Source of the DNA: Acidicapsa dinghuensis
GTDB lineage: Bacteria; Acidobacteriota; Terriglobia; Terriglobales; Acidobacteriaceae
DNA length: 64,000 nucleotides
NCBI RefSeq assembly: GCF_025685685.1
Contig: NZ_JAGSYH010000002.1
Coordinates: forward strand, 48,768 to 112,767
Direction of reading: 5' to 3'
Shown here: piece by piece, positions 38,573-46,644 of the stretch
Numbering within the stretch: position 1 is the stretch's first letter
How the letters are laid out: each line of letters begins with the position of its first letter
Translations under genes and position numbers: made by a program
The notes under the pieces: model-generated
What the model was told of the DNA's origin: nothing
What the model saw: only the letters and a program-made list of their open reading frames with translations
Databases searched by the model: none

Positions 38573-38648
38573 TTGGGGTCACGGGCAAAGACCGGCGCAT
38601 CCAGGTTTACACATGGAGGATCACTGCTTTAGCCTATATATGTGTTTC

Positions 38649-38668
38649 GGAGCGACTTCGCTCCTTTT
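38649..38668 (+). terminator. Intrinsic terminator downstream of the SMR-like gene
   Basis: GGAGCGA-CT-TCGCTCC (38649-38664) is a perfect hairpin followed directly by TTTT. It lies 76 nt after the SMR-like stop and just upstream of the Cys-rich leader frame. Confidence 0.65.
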
Positions 38669-38676
38669 GATTTGAT

Positions 38677-38757
38677 ATGACTGGTCTGAATATATCCCGC
38701 GAATGCAAGTGCCCCTGTTGTTGCGGAGCCGCGCGGGTGTGTATCTCTGTGACCTGA
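38677..38757 (+). CDS. Candidate cysteine leader peptide
   Basis: A 26-codon frame, ATG at 38677-38679 and TGA at 38755-38757. Its middle reads ECKCPCCCG and it holds six Cys codons in all (codons 10, 12, 14, 15, 16 and 22). It lies 104 nt before the peroxiredoxin start, at the head of the cysteine gene cluster, and is followed by a terminator-like stem-loop. Polycysteine leader frames that control cysteine operons are known from mycobacteria. I see no Shine-Dalgarno sequence before the ATG. A weak promoter-like pair (TTGATT at 38667, TATATC at 38691) would start transcription inside the frame and, if real, would rule it out. Confidence 0.45.
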   Translation: MTGLNISRECKCPCCCGAARVCISVT

Positions 38758-38825
38758 TTCAAGATTTCAGAGAGATACGAAGAGGTTCTCGAACCCACCC
38801 GCTGCCAGATGGCCGGGTGGGTTTT
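38733..38825 (+). promoter_or_regulatory. Candidate transcription attenuator with alternative pairings
   Basis: AACCCACCCG (38792-38801) pairs perfectly with CGGGTGGGTT (38814-38823), with an inner GCC-AGAT-GGC and two more T after it: a terminator-like stem with a short T tail. Its left arm can instead pair with GCGGGTGTGT at 38733-38742 (9 of 10 bases against 38793-38802), inside the end of the leader frame. A further perfect 8-bp stem, GTATCTCT (38741-38748) with AGAGATAC (38771-38778), competes with the second pairing. Confidence 0.5.
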
Positions 38826-38860
38826 CACTTTAAGGCTGAATTGCACTCAGGAGAATTCAA

Positions 38861-39517
38861 ATGTCGCTTCGCATCAACGATATCGCGCCGGATTTTACGG
38901 CCCAGACCACGCAGGGACCAATTCATTTTCACGAATGGATCGGCGACAACTGGGCAGTGTTGTTTTCACACCCGAAGGATTTCACGCCTGTATGCACGAC
39001 GGAGCTGGGAGCCGTTGCCGCATTAGAAAAGCAATTCGCCGCGCGCGGCGCCAAGGTGATTGGGCTAAGCGTTGATCCCGTTGAGAGTCACTCGAGCTGG
39101 TCCAAAGATATCGAGGATGTGAGCGGCCATGCCGTGAATTACCCGATTATCGGTGACACTGAGCTCAAGGTAGCAAAGCTGTATGACATGCTTCAGGCCG
39201 ATGCGGGCGATAGTAGCGAGGGGCGTACGCCCGCGCAGAATGCACCTGTGCGCACGGTATTTGTCATTGGTCCTGATAAGCGGATTAAGCTGACGATTGC
39301 TTATCCGATGTCGACCGGGCGCAATTTCGATGAGATTGTCCGGGTTCTCGACTCGATTCAGCTTACGGCCAAGCATCGCGTGTCTACGCCGGCTAACTGG
39401 AAGCAGGGAGACGACATCATCATTGGCGGCGCGGTTTCAAACGAAGAGGCAGACAAGATCTTTCCGGGATATAAGACGGTCAAGCCTTATCTGCGCACCG
39501 CAGCACAACCGAAGTAA
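38861..39517 (+). CDS. Peroxiredoxin, 1-Cys Prx6-like
   Basis: A 218-residue thiol peroxidase that reduces hydrogen peroxide and alkyl hydroperoxides. The peroxidatic Cys is in HPKDFTPVCTTELGAVA (near residue 46). The length, GLSVDPVESHSSW and the C-terminal dimer extension (HRVSTPANWKQGDDIIIGGAVS) match the 1-Cys Prx6 group, and there is no obvious resolving Cys. ATG follows AGGAG closely. First gene in a run with cysM, mec and cysO, which suggests cysteine supply under oxidative stress. Confidence 0.93.
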   Translation: MSLRINDIAPDFTAQTTQGPIHFHEWIGDNWAVLFSHPKDFTPVCTTELGAVAALEKQFAARGAKVIGLSVDPVESHSSWSKDIEDVSGHAVNYPIIGDTELKVAKLYDMLQADAGDSSEGRTPAQNAPVRTVFVIGPDKRIKLTIAYPMSTGRNFDEIVRVLDSIQLTAKHRVSTPANWKQGDDIIIGGAVSNEEADKIFPGYKTVKPYLRTAAQPK

Positions 39518-39522
39518 CAGAC

Positions 39523-39557
39523 AGCGGCTGACCAGCTATTTTGGCGGGTCAGCCGCT
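39523..39557 (+). terminator. Strong hairpin between peroxiredoxin and cysM
   Basis: AGCGGCTGACC (39523-39533) pairs perfectly over 11 bp with GGTCAGCCGCT (39547-39557), loop 13 nt. It begins 6 nt past the peroxiredoxin stop and ends 16 nt before the cysM ATG. There is no T-run, so it may be a partial terminator, an RNA-processing site, or a block on cysM translation. Confidence 0.55.
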
Positions 39558-39573
39558 ATTGATATGGATTGCT

Positions 39574-40515
39574 ATGACACCTGTAGAGAGTGCGGAACAG
39601 ATTGGTTCATCGCTTCTGGAACGGATTGGCAACACGCCATTGATCCGGCTGGATGGGCTTGTTCGTGATTTGGATGGCGTAAACCTGCTGGCGAAAGCGG
39701 AGTGGGTGAATCCGGGCGGGAGCGTTAAGGACCGGGCCGCAGCGAGCATGGTCCTGGATGCGCAGAAGAGCGGCAGGCTCGCGCCGGGTAAGACGCTGCT
39801 GGATGCGACGAGCGGCAATACCGGCATTGCTTACGCGATGCTCGGTGCGGCACTTGGTTTTCCTGTGCTGCTTGCCATGCCGTCGAATGTGTCGCCGGAG
39901 CGCAAGCATATTCTTCGCGCTTATGGCGCTGGCATTGAGTGGACCGATCCAGACCTCGGGTCGGATGGAGCGATACGGCGCGCGCAGGCTCTGGCTGCCG
40001 AAGATCCGGATCGCTTCTGCTACATGGATCAGTACTCGAACGACGCCAACTGGCGGGCGCACTATCGGACCACAGGACCGGAGATCTGGCGACAGACGGA
40101 AGGCACCATTACACATTTTGTTGCGGGTCTGGGCACGAGTGGAACGTTTACTGGCACGGTGCGACGGCTGAGGGAGTTGAATCCTTCTCTGAAAGCGGTC
40201 AGCATGCAGCCCGATTCGCCTTTTCATGGGCTGGAAGGGTTGAAGCATATGGCGACGGCACTTGTACCTGCGATCTACGATCGACAGCTTGCGGACTGGA
40301 CCGAAGAGGTGGAGACGGAATCGGCATATGCGATGGCGAAGCGGCTTGGCCGCGAAGAAGGATTGCTGATCGGCATATCGGCTGCGGCTGCGGTAGTTGC
40401 AAGCCTGCGCGTGGCTCGTGCAGAAGCTGCGGCTGGGCGGCGGGCGACGATCGTGACGGTATTGCCGGATTCCGCGGACAAGTATCTGAGCGAGCGCTTC
40501 TGGGAGGAAGAATGA
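39574..40515 (+). CDS. cysM: PLP-dependent cysteine synthase, CysM-like
   Basis: A 313-residue fold-type II PLP enzyme. The Schiff-base Lys is in NPGGSVKDRAA; the substrate loop is TSGNTGIAYAMLGAALGF; the phosphate-binding loop is GLGTSGTFTGT. The C-terminal part GLKHMATALVPAIYD resembles mycobacterial CysM, which uses O-phosphoserine and the thiocarboxylated carrier CysO. The context with mec and cysO supports that reading over a sulfide-using CysK. ATG at 39574 was chosen to fit the family N terminus; the ribosome site is weak. Its stop overlaps the mec start (ATGA). Confidence 0.9.
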   Translation: MTPVESAEQIGSSLLERIGNTPLIRLDGLVRDLDGVNLLAKAEWVNPGGSVKDRAAASMVLDAQKSGRLAPGKTLLDATSGNTGIAYAMLGAALGFPVLLAMPSNVSPERKHILRAYGAGIEWTDPDLGSDGAIRRAQALAAEDPDRFCYMDQYSNDANWRAHYRTTGPEIWRQTEGTITHFVAGLGTSGTFTGTVRRLRELNPSLKAVSMQPDSPFHGLEGLKHMATALVPAIYDRQLADWTEEVETESAYAMAKRLGREEGLLIGISAAAAVVASLRVARAEAAAGRRATIVTVLPDSADKYLSERFWEEE

Positions 40516-40952
40516 GCGTGTTGCTGTTGAGCCGCGGGCTCTACGACGAGCTTCGCGCGCATGGGGAAGAAACTTATCCGCATGAGTGCTGCGGAGCGCT
40601 GCTGGGTACGCCGGGATCAGGCGGGTGGCATGTAACGAAGGTGGTGCGCGCAGGTAATACCCGCACGGATTCGGCGCACAATCGTTACAGTATCTCGCCG
40701 CTTGAACTGGTACGCATCGAAAGAGACGCGCGTCAGCACGGATTGGAGATCGCTGGTTTTTATCATTCGCACCCGGATCATCCGGCGCAGTGGTCCAAGA
40801 CGGATTTCGAGGAAGCGCACTGGCTGGGCTGCGTCTACGTCATTACGACGGTTGCCAAGGGCAAAGCCGATGTCACGAACTGCTTCCTGCTGTCGGGCGC
40901 GAGTGAAGAGGAGAAGCAGTTTCAGAACATTTCCATCGAAGTTCGGGATTGA
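40512..40952 (+). CDS. mec: JAMM metalloprotease, Mec-like
   Basis: A 146-residue MPN/JAMM zinc protease. The Glu is in YPHECCGALLG and the zinc site in FYHSHPDHPAQWSKTDFE (His, His and Asp). In mycobacteria, Mec cuts free cysteine from the CysO-cysteine adduct made by CysM. The gene overlaps cysM by 4 nt and is followed after 65 nt by the sulfur carrier gene, so the same role is very likely here. A second role, trimming the carrier's extra terminal residue, is proposed in the findings. Confidence 0.92.
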   Translation: MSVLLLSRGLYDELRAHGEETYPHECCGALLGTPGSGGWHVTKVVRAGNTRTDSAHNRYSISPLELVRIERDARQHGLEIAGFYHSHPDHPAQWSKTDFEEAHWLGCVYVITTVAKGKADVTNCFLLSGASEEEKQFQNISIEVRD

Positions 40953-41017
40953 AACATCCCTTTGCAATGAGTACTGCTTGAGCGCTCATTCGGATTTACA
41001 GAACAGAAAGGATAACA

Positions 41018-41293
41018 ATGAAGATTTTTATTCCAACCCCGCTGCGGCCCTATGCTGGCGGAAAAGACGCGGTTGAACTGCAAGCACCGACGATTGCCGC
41101 GGCGCTGGATGAGCTGACCCAATCGAATCCCGAACTGCGGAAACACCTGTTTACGGAGCAGGGGAAGGTTCGCTCGTTTGTGAATCTGTATTTCAACGAT
41201 GAGGACGTGCGATACCTGCCGCAGAAGGAAGAGACGGAAGTATCGGCGAACGATACGCTCACGATTATTCCCTCGATTGCGGGCGGTCTGTAG
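41018..41293 (+). CDS. cysO: CysO/ThiS/MoaD-like sulfur carrier ending Gly-Gly-Leu
   Basis: A 91-residue ubiquitin-fold sulfur carrier. It starts MKIFIPTPLRPYAGGKDAVE and has the CysO-like FVNLYFNDEDVRYLPQ and TLTIIPSIAGG. Carriers of this type end in Gly-Gly, which is adenylated and thiocarboxylated. Here one codon (CTG, Leu91) follows the Gly-Gly before the TAG. The gene has AAGGA before its ATG. No activating E1-like (MoeB/ThiF) gene lies in the window, so activation must be encoded elsewhere. Confidence 0.9.
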   Translation: MKIFIPTPLRPYAGGKDAVELQAPTIAAALDELTQSNPELRKHLFTEQGKVRSFVNLYFNDEDVRYLPQKEETEVSANDTLTIIPSIAGGL

Positions 41294-41409
41294 CGCTCCC
41301 GGACCAGTCTACGGTGTGGAATCGTTCCGTCGTTCAGGATCTTTTCGCATCTGAGACACACGGACGCTCTGCAGCATTTTGATGTCGTTGAAGCGATCAG
41401 AGCAAGGAA

Positions 41410-41544
41410 TTAGTGCGGCTTGAATTTCCCCGGTCCTGGGTTGGGTTTCGGTTCGCCTTTGATACGGAAGTTTGCGGTTATACCGTCTTTGCCTGATTTG
41501 CCGGGTACGGACTTTTGTGGGGTTGCTTTCTGAGTCGTAGCCAT
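41410..41544 (-). CDS. Small basic protein of unknown function
   Basis: A 44-codon frame starting MATTQKATPQKSVPGKSGKD, with GAGGTAA 6 nt before the ATG, ending in a Pro/Lys/Gly-rich tail (PNPGPGKFKPH). It has no membrane segment. I do not recognise it. Composition suggests an unstructured, positively charged peptide. Confidence 0.45.
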   Translation of the reverse strand: MATTQKATPQKSVPGKSGKDGITANFRIKGEPKPNPGPGKFKPH

Positions 41545-41818
41545 ACGATTACCTCTACAACTTGGATGCACTCCGGTTTGCCTGGATAACGCGCCGGAAC
41601 AGAAACAGGATGAATGAGGTGAGCGTGGCATCACAAGCGTCGGTGGCGCTCTGGCAGCATAGAATGGCGCCGCCTTCGGGGAAAGAATTGTCTCCAGCCG
41701 TACCAGCTTGGTCGGCCCACCAGGCTACAACCACTACTGTAGAGTTTCTGCCTGCAATGTAGCCACGTATCACTGATGCCTTGTAGTCGCGACCTTAGTC
41801 ACTGGTCATAAGATCCGC

Positions 41819-42352
41819 TTAGAAGAGATTTCCCGACACCTGTTCTGCAGCAGCTTTGATCTGACTTTTCAGCGCACTCTCAGTAAGAATCGGGTCATCA
41901 GCCAAACTCGTTATGATCATGATTTCGAAAACCTGATCGCGAACGCGCCCTATGGCACGAATACCTTCACTGGATGAATCATCATTCAATGCGCACACAA
42001 CTGTTTCGTTCCCTATCGCCTTCAGGGGCGTCGGTTCCGATTGGCAGGCCATCTTTCTTTTTGTAAAGCCGGCATGCGGATCGTCTTCAAACCTCGTCAC
42101 CACAATCCTGAGCGTGCGTGTTCCATCTGCGGCTTGCTGGGTAAAAGTGCAGCTCGCGGTTGGGCTCTGAGAAGTAGCAATGTATGCGCCTTTGGCATTT
42201 CCACCGAGCAGCCCTGACGCACTTGCTTCATTCATCCACGGACAGGTATTTGCTGCAAAGGCATCGGCTGAAAGCCCCAAAAGCAAGATGCCAGGCACTG
42301 CCGTTGCAATTCTCAGCAAGAAGCGTGATCTTTCAGCTCGCTCAATTGCCAT
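41819..42352 (-). CDS. Exported protein of unknown function
   Basis: A 177-residue protein with a signal peptide (RIATAVPGILLLGLSADAFA) and a mature start ANTCPWMNEASASGLLGG. Four Cys residues are spaced so they could form two disulfides. The fold cannot be named; the opening resembles small acidobacterial exported proteins. Its start overlaps the end of the cytochrome gene by 11 bp, so it is probably cotranscribed. Confidence 0.7.
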   Translation of the reverse strand: MAIERAERSRFLLRIATAVPGILLLGLSADAFAANTCPWMNEASASGLLGGNAKGAYIATSQSPTASCTFTQQAADGTRTLRIVVTRFEDDPHAGFTKRKMACQSEPTPLKAIGNETVVCALNDDSSSEGIRAIGRVRDQVFEIMIITSLADDPILTESALKSQIKAAAEQVSGNLF

Positions 42353-44660
42353 GATCGAGACCTTTCGCTTCGTTCAATATATCCGAATGCATATGCCAGG
42401 GAATGCTTTCGGTCGAGATCTCAGGATGCGATCGCAGATAGTTCAGCGAATACGTTGGCGCGCCTGGGTCAACTTTCTTATCTATAAACATAGCCTGTTG
42501 ATCCGCAGCTTGTTTTGTCATACCCATGCGCCGGTAGAGGATCGACAGATTGTAGTGCGCGGTCAGATCATCGGGATCAATTTGCTGTAGCGCTTCAAAT
42601 TGCTCCATGGCATCATGTTCGTCCTGCTGCTGATAATAGGTAATGCCTAGCTCACGGCGCGCATCACGCGATTGCGGAAACATCTCCACTACTTTCTTGA
42701 AATCTGCGATCTCCTGCTCTGTATTTCCAGCGCGCCGCTGTAGAAGGCCATCGTAATAAAGAGCGCGGGCGCTGTTTGGATTGAGCATGAGCGCTTTACG
42801 AATGGCCATGCGCGCCGAATCGTACTTCTCCCATACGATCTCTGTCAACGCAACATTGGTGTAGGCATCGGCATAGTCGTTACGAAGCTTAATAACCTCA
42901 GTGAATGCTTCCACTGCCTCGGCATATTGGAACTGGTCAAGCAGCGCAATGCCGAGATTGTTCCACCGCATCCAATCCGGGTTATCGGCTGGGTCGGGAG
43001 CTTCCGGGCGATTCTCGCCGATTTGAAGCACTCTTGTGCGCGAGGACAGTTCGACCACAGGGTATGCCGGGTGATCAGTCCCGAAGATATTGTTGAGATA
43101 GCTCTGGCGCAGATGACGATAGTTCACTTTGGCGGTTAGCGTGACCGGTCCGCGAATATCGGCAGGCAAACGGAACTGATAGCGCACAAGCACGGAGCGG
43201 CCTGCCTGAACACTGTTGTCATAAGCTACCGAATGAATCGTCCACACCTTGTGGCTATCAACGAAATCGCCTTCATCGGTTACTGGACGATTTGTAAAGC
43301 TATGCGCTCGAGGATCGAGCATCCCGTCGGGCTTGAGGAACCCACTGTGATAGATCTCATTACCACTCGCATCCTTTACTGTAAATTTTGTCCATGCTTC
43401 GTAGAGGTCTCTCACTTCGGGTATTAGCGAGTGGCCAATGTTCTTGTTTTGGATGACTACGTACGCTTCCATAGCATCGTTGGGAGCGAGCGTATAAGAA
43501 GCTCTCCCCAGCGGCGCAATGAGCTGGTCTTCACCTTGCTTTTTTAAGGCAAAGATATCGACGTTGAGATAGTTTCCTGAGCGCAGGAATTCGATGGTCT
43601 TTTTTAACTGATCGTCAAAGCCGTAGTAAAACGGCACTGCCGTGTTGCCTGCCAACCAACGGTGCGATGCAAAGGTTCCATTCTTTGCGCCATACTCGGT
43701 AAGTGTCACCGGATTGCGCTTCATATGGCATCCCTGACAGGTGGTGAAATCACCCGTATAAAAAGTTAACGGATTGCGCTGAGAGAACTTCGACTGCTGC
43801 CACTCGTCGTACGCCGTAAAAGCACGAATGAACTTGTAATCATTTAAGGTTGCCGGCAGATTTGCCTTGTGGCATGCGGCACAAAACTCAGGCTTATGCA
43901 GGAAATCATGCATTACGGCCTTTGAGTGACGTTCCGGGTGACGCAGGATTTCGGCAAAAGGAACCTCGCCCGGGATACGATTGCCCTTCTCATCAACGAT
44001 GACGGAAGGTATGCCCATCTCGACGCTCGCGTTTCCGTTTGTTGAGTCCAGACTGACCACCGAATGGCATGTCATGCAGGTGAGCCCGTCTGAGTCCATC
44101 TGAGAACGATTAACCTTCGAATCTTCTGTGAGTCCGCCGCTGAGTACTGCGATGGGATTGTGGCAACTGTCGCAAAACCGCGCGAATGCAATGCCGCGAG
44201 TCTGATCCCGGATGAGCAGGTTGACGCTTGTGCGATAGAACGGAGTTCGGAAAGAGTTCGAATGCAGCGCCTGACGCCATTGACTGTACGCATCCTGATG
44301 GCATGTCCCGCAGTATTGAGCTGATGGAAATGCACCTGGCTGGATAAATCCTTCTCCCTGAACCGTAATGTTTCCTGGGACAAATGGATTGGCTTTGCCG
44401 TAATGAAAGTTGTAGCTGGGAGTGACGGCTTCATTATGCGCTGCACGGTCCGCGGCATTTATCTCTTCAGCTTTTGCCTTTAGCCTGCCCAACTCTTCGC
44501 GCTGCGCAGGAGTGTCCTCTGCTGGAACACCTTTCGAAGCGTTACTTCCATATTCGGGTGCAGAAGTCGCTGGGGTGGTTTGCTGCTGCGAAAAGAGAGG
44601 CAGCAAGCAAATAGATGTCAAAGCAAGAACGGAACACACAGCGGATGCTGGTTTTTTCAT
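42342..44660 (-). CDS. Five-haem c-type cytochrome fused to TPR repeats
   Basis: A 772-residue exported protein. After a signal peptide (AVCSVLALTSICLLPLFSQ) come five CxxCH haem sites: CGTCH (117-121), CDSCH (163-167), CMTCH (195-199), CAACH (260-264) and CQGCH (308-312), in a cytochrome c554-like arrangement. A middle beta region (about 380-560) leads to TPR repeats (about 575-740; WNNLGIALLDQFQYAEAVEAF, ALYYDGLLQRRAGNTEQEIADF). It probably moves electrons in the periplasm while docking a partner. The CRTAC1 gene lies just upstream on the same strand. Confidence 0.87.
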   Translation of the reverse strand: MKKPASAVCSVLALTSICLLPLFSQQQTTPATSAPEYGSNASKGVPAEDTPAQREELGRLKAKAEEINAADRAAHNEAVTPSYNFHYGKANPFVPGNITVQGEGFIQPGAFPSAQYCGTCHQDAYSQWRQALHSNSFRTPFYRTSVNLLIRDQTRGIAFARFCDSCHNPIAVLSGGLTEDSKVNRSQMDSDGLTCMTCHSVVSLDSTNGNASVEMGIPSVIVDEKGNRIPGEVPFAEILRHPERHSKAVMHDFLHKPEFCAACHKANLPATLNDYKFIRAFTAYDEWQQSKFSQRNPLTFYTGDFTTCQGCHMKRNPVTLTEYGAKNGTFASHRWLAGNTAVPFYYGFDDQLKKTIEFLRSGNYLNVDIFALKKQGEDQLIAPLGRASYTLAPNDAMEAYVVIQNKNIGHSLIPEVRDLYEAWTKFTVKDASGNEIYHSGFLKPDGMLDPRAHSFTNRPVTDEGDFVDSHKVWTIHSVAYDNSVQAGRSVLVRYQFRLPADIRGPVTLTAKVNYRHLRQSYLNNIFGTDHPAYPVVELSSRTRVLQIGENRPEAPDPADNPDWMRWNNLGIALLDQFQYAEAVEAFTEVIKLRNDYADAYTNVALTEIVWEKYDSARMAIRKALMLNPNSARALYYDGLLQRRAGNTEQEIADFKKVVEMFPQSRDARRELGITYYQQQDEHDAMEQFEALQQIDPDDLTAHYNLSILYRRMGMTKQAADQQAMFIDKKVDPGAPTYSLNYLRSHPEISTESIPWHMHSDILNEAKGLDHGN

Positions 44661-44703
44661 ACGAACTCCGGTTGATCGTTCACCAGAAAAGCCATCAACG
44701 CGG

Positions 44704-46644
44704 TCATTTTCCCGTCCGCATCATTTCAGATTTGGCTGAAGATTTTTCCGCTGCTATGGCGTCGTATACGCTGGGCAACAGGCCTTTCCCTTCTTCAATC
44801 GCAAAGTAGCGGTCGACTCCGGGAAGCTTGTAGCTCTCTTTCACTCCGTCTGGCCAACGTATCTCTATCTTGTCGACGGATGTCACTTCTCCCAGTCCAA
44901 AATGCAAACGGAAGTCGTTGGAGGATTCAAAGCTGCCTCCACTCATTACGTCGCCGCGCTGACGCATCCCTCCGGCTGTCAGATACACGGTGGATCCGAT
45001 CGCATCGCGAGGGCCTTTCGATCCGCCGATGAGAAGCACACCTACCCAGTGATTGTGATCGTCATTCACATTACGCAGCAGAACCGGAGTGTGATCGATG
45101 CAGTTGATGACAACATCGATCTTTCCATCGTTGAAGAGATCTCCGAAGGCGGCGCCGCGAGCCGGAATCACATCAGCCAGACCGGTACCCTCGACTGCAG
45201 GCATCACTTCAAATTTTTTCCCGTGATTCTGGTTATGGAACAGCAGCGGGCGTTCAGCAAAGGATGTGCCCCAATCATGCTTATCCACTTGCGGATAGAC
45301 ATGCCCGCTCACGAACATCAGGTCCTTCCAGCCATCATTGTCGTAGTCGAAGAATTCCGTTCCCCAACTGAGGAAGGGATACGTCGGTTCAGCGATACCC
45401 ATTTGAGGAGTGATATCGACAAAGTTGGCGTCGCCGTCGTTGCGATAGAGCGTCTTATAGTCATCAGAGAATGTAGTCGTATAAAGATCGAGACGGCCGT
45501 TGTTTTGATAGTCGCCGACAGCCAGTCCCATGGAAGCTGTTTCACGCGCATCCTGATTCAACGCGAATCCTGAATAGAAACTTGAATCGTCGAATGTGCC
45601 GTCGCCCTTGTTGATGTACAGGTAGTTGGGCGACGAATCGTCTGTCACGATAAGGTCAACTTTGCCATCGCCATCAATATCTACGAAGGTCGAAGAAAAG
45701 CCATAATTGCGCCTTTTATCGTTTACGCCCGCTTTAACGCTGACATCTGTGAAAGTCCCGTCGCCGTTGTTATGAAAAAGATGATCGGGCTCCCCCGGCA
45801 GCCCGCGCGGACCGCACATCACCTGGGCGCCGCGAAAAGAGCAATTTGCATAGCCAACAGCTTTGCTTCCAGAGGCTGGCATGTTGTTCATGTCCCAATG
45901 AACGTAGCCGGGAACAAAAATGTCCAGTAATCCGTCGCCGTCATAGTCTCCGAAGCTTGGCCCGGTAGACCAGTTTCCGACCGTTACGCCGGCGGTTTCA
46001 GCCACATCCGTGAATGTTCCGTCGTGGTTATTGTGGTAGAGACGATTCTTTCCGTAATTGCCCACGTACAGATCGGGCCAGCCATCGTTGTCGAAGTCTC
46101 CGACTGCGACGCCAAAGCCCCAGCGATCGTTAGTAACGCCTGCTTTCTCCGCTACATTCGTAAATGTTCCATCGTGATTATTGTGAAAGAGAGCGGCGTG
46201 TGGAGGATCAGCCGTACCTTTCTCCGCGTCAAAGGTGGAACCATTCACGAAATAGATATCGAGCCAGCCGTCATGATCGTAGTCCAGCAATGCGACGCCA
46301 GAACCTATGGTTTCCAAAATGTAGGCTTTCTGAGGCGTTCCCATTTTGTGATGCCATGTGGTCAGACCTGCCTTTTCCGAAACATCTTGAAAGATCACTG
46401 GACCGGTTTTGACGAAGCCGCCTGCTGTGATCGGCCTGTGCTCTGAGTCAAGAACAGGAGTAAAGACACCTGCGGTAGAAGATCCAGTTTGCTGTCCAAC
46501 AGGTGCTGATCTCGCATTGCCACCGTAAAGCGCAGGTTCAGAAGGAGTCTGACTGTACCCCAGTTCTACTGCCGTCACGGCAGTCAAACACACTACAAAC
46601 AAATACGCCTTGGGCACGTGAAAGAAAGACAAATGCAGCCTCAT
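44704..46644 (-). CDS. CRTAC1-family protein (FG-GAP/VCBS repeats and ASPIC/UnbV domain)
   Basis: A 646-residue exported protein. Seven or so FG-GAP/VCBS repeats form a beta-propeller with Ca-binding loops (GSGVALLDYDHDGWLDIYFVNG, GVAVGDFDNDGWPDLYVGNYG, VDIDGDGKVDLIVTDD). The C terminus is an ASPIC/UnbV domain (LHFGLGEVTSVDKIEIRWPDG). The start is uncertain: I chose the Met (46644) that gives a signal peptide (YLFVVCLTAVTAVELGYSQ); the frame is open up to 46734. Such proteins often accompany TPR or cytochrome genes, as here. Function unknown; a binding or cell-surface role is inferred. Confidence 0.83.
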   Translation of the reverse strand: MRLHLSFFHVPKAYLFVVCLTAVTAVELGYSQTPSEPALYGGNARSAPVGQQTGSSTAGVFTPVLDSEHRPITAGGFVKTGPVIFQDVSEKAGLTTWHHKMGTPQKAYILETIGSGVALLDYDHDGWLDIYFVNGSTFDAEKGTADPPHAALFHNNHDGTFTNVAEKAGVTNDRWGFGVAVGDFDNDGWPDLYVGNYGKNRLYHNNHDGTFTDVAETAGVTVGNWSTGPSFGDYDGDGLLDIFVPGYVHWDMNNMPASGSKAVGYANCSFRGAQVMCGPRGLPGEPDHLFHNNGDGTFTDVSVKAGVNDKRRNYGFSSTFVDIDGDGKVDLIVTDDSSPNYLYINKGDGTFDDSSFYSGFALNQDARETASMGLAVGDYQNNGRLDLYTTTFSDDYKTLYRNDGDANFVDITPQMGIAEPTYPFLSWGTEFFDYDNDGWKDLMFVSGHVYPQVDKHDWGTSFAERPLLFHNQNHGKKFEVMPAVEGTGLADVIPARGAAFGDLFNDGKIDVVINCIDHTPVLLRNVNDDHNHWVGVLLIGGSKGPRDAIGSTVYLTAGGMRQRGDVMSGGSFESSNDFRLHFGLGEVTSVDKIEIRWPDGVKESYKLPGVDRYFAIEEGKGLLPSVYDAIAAEKSSAKSEMMRTGK

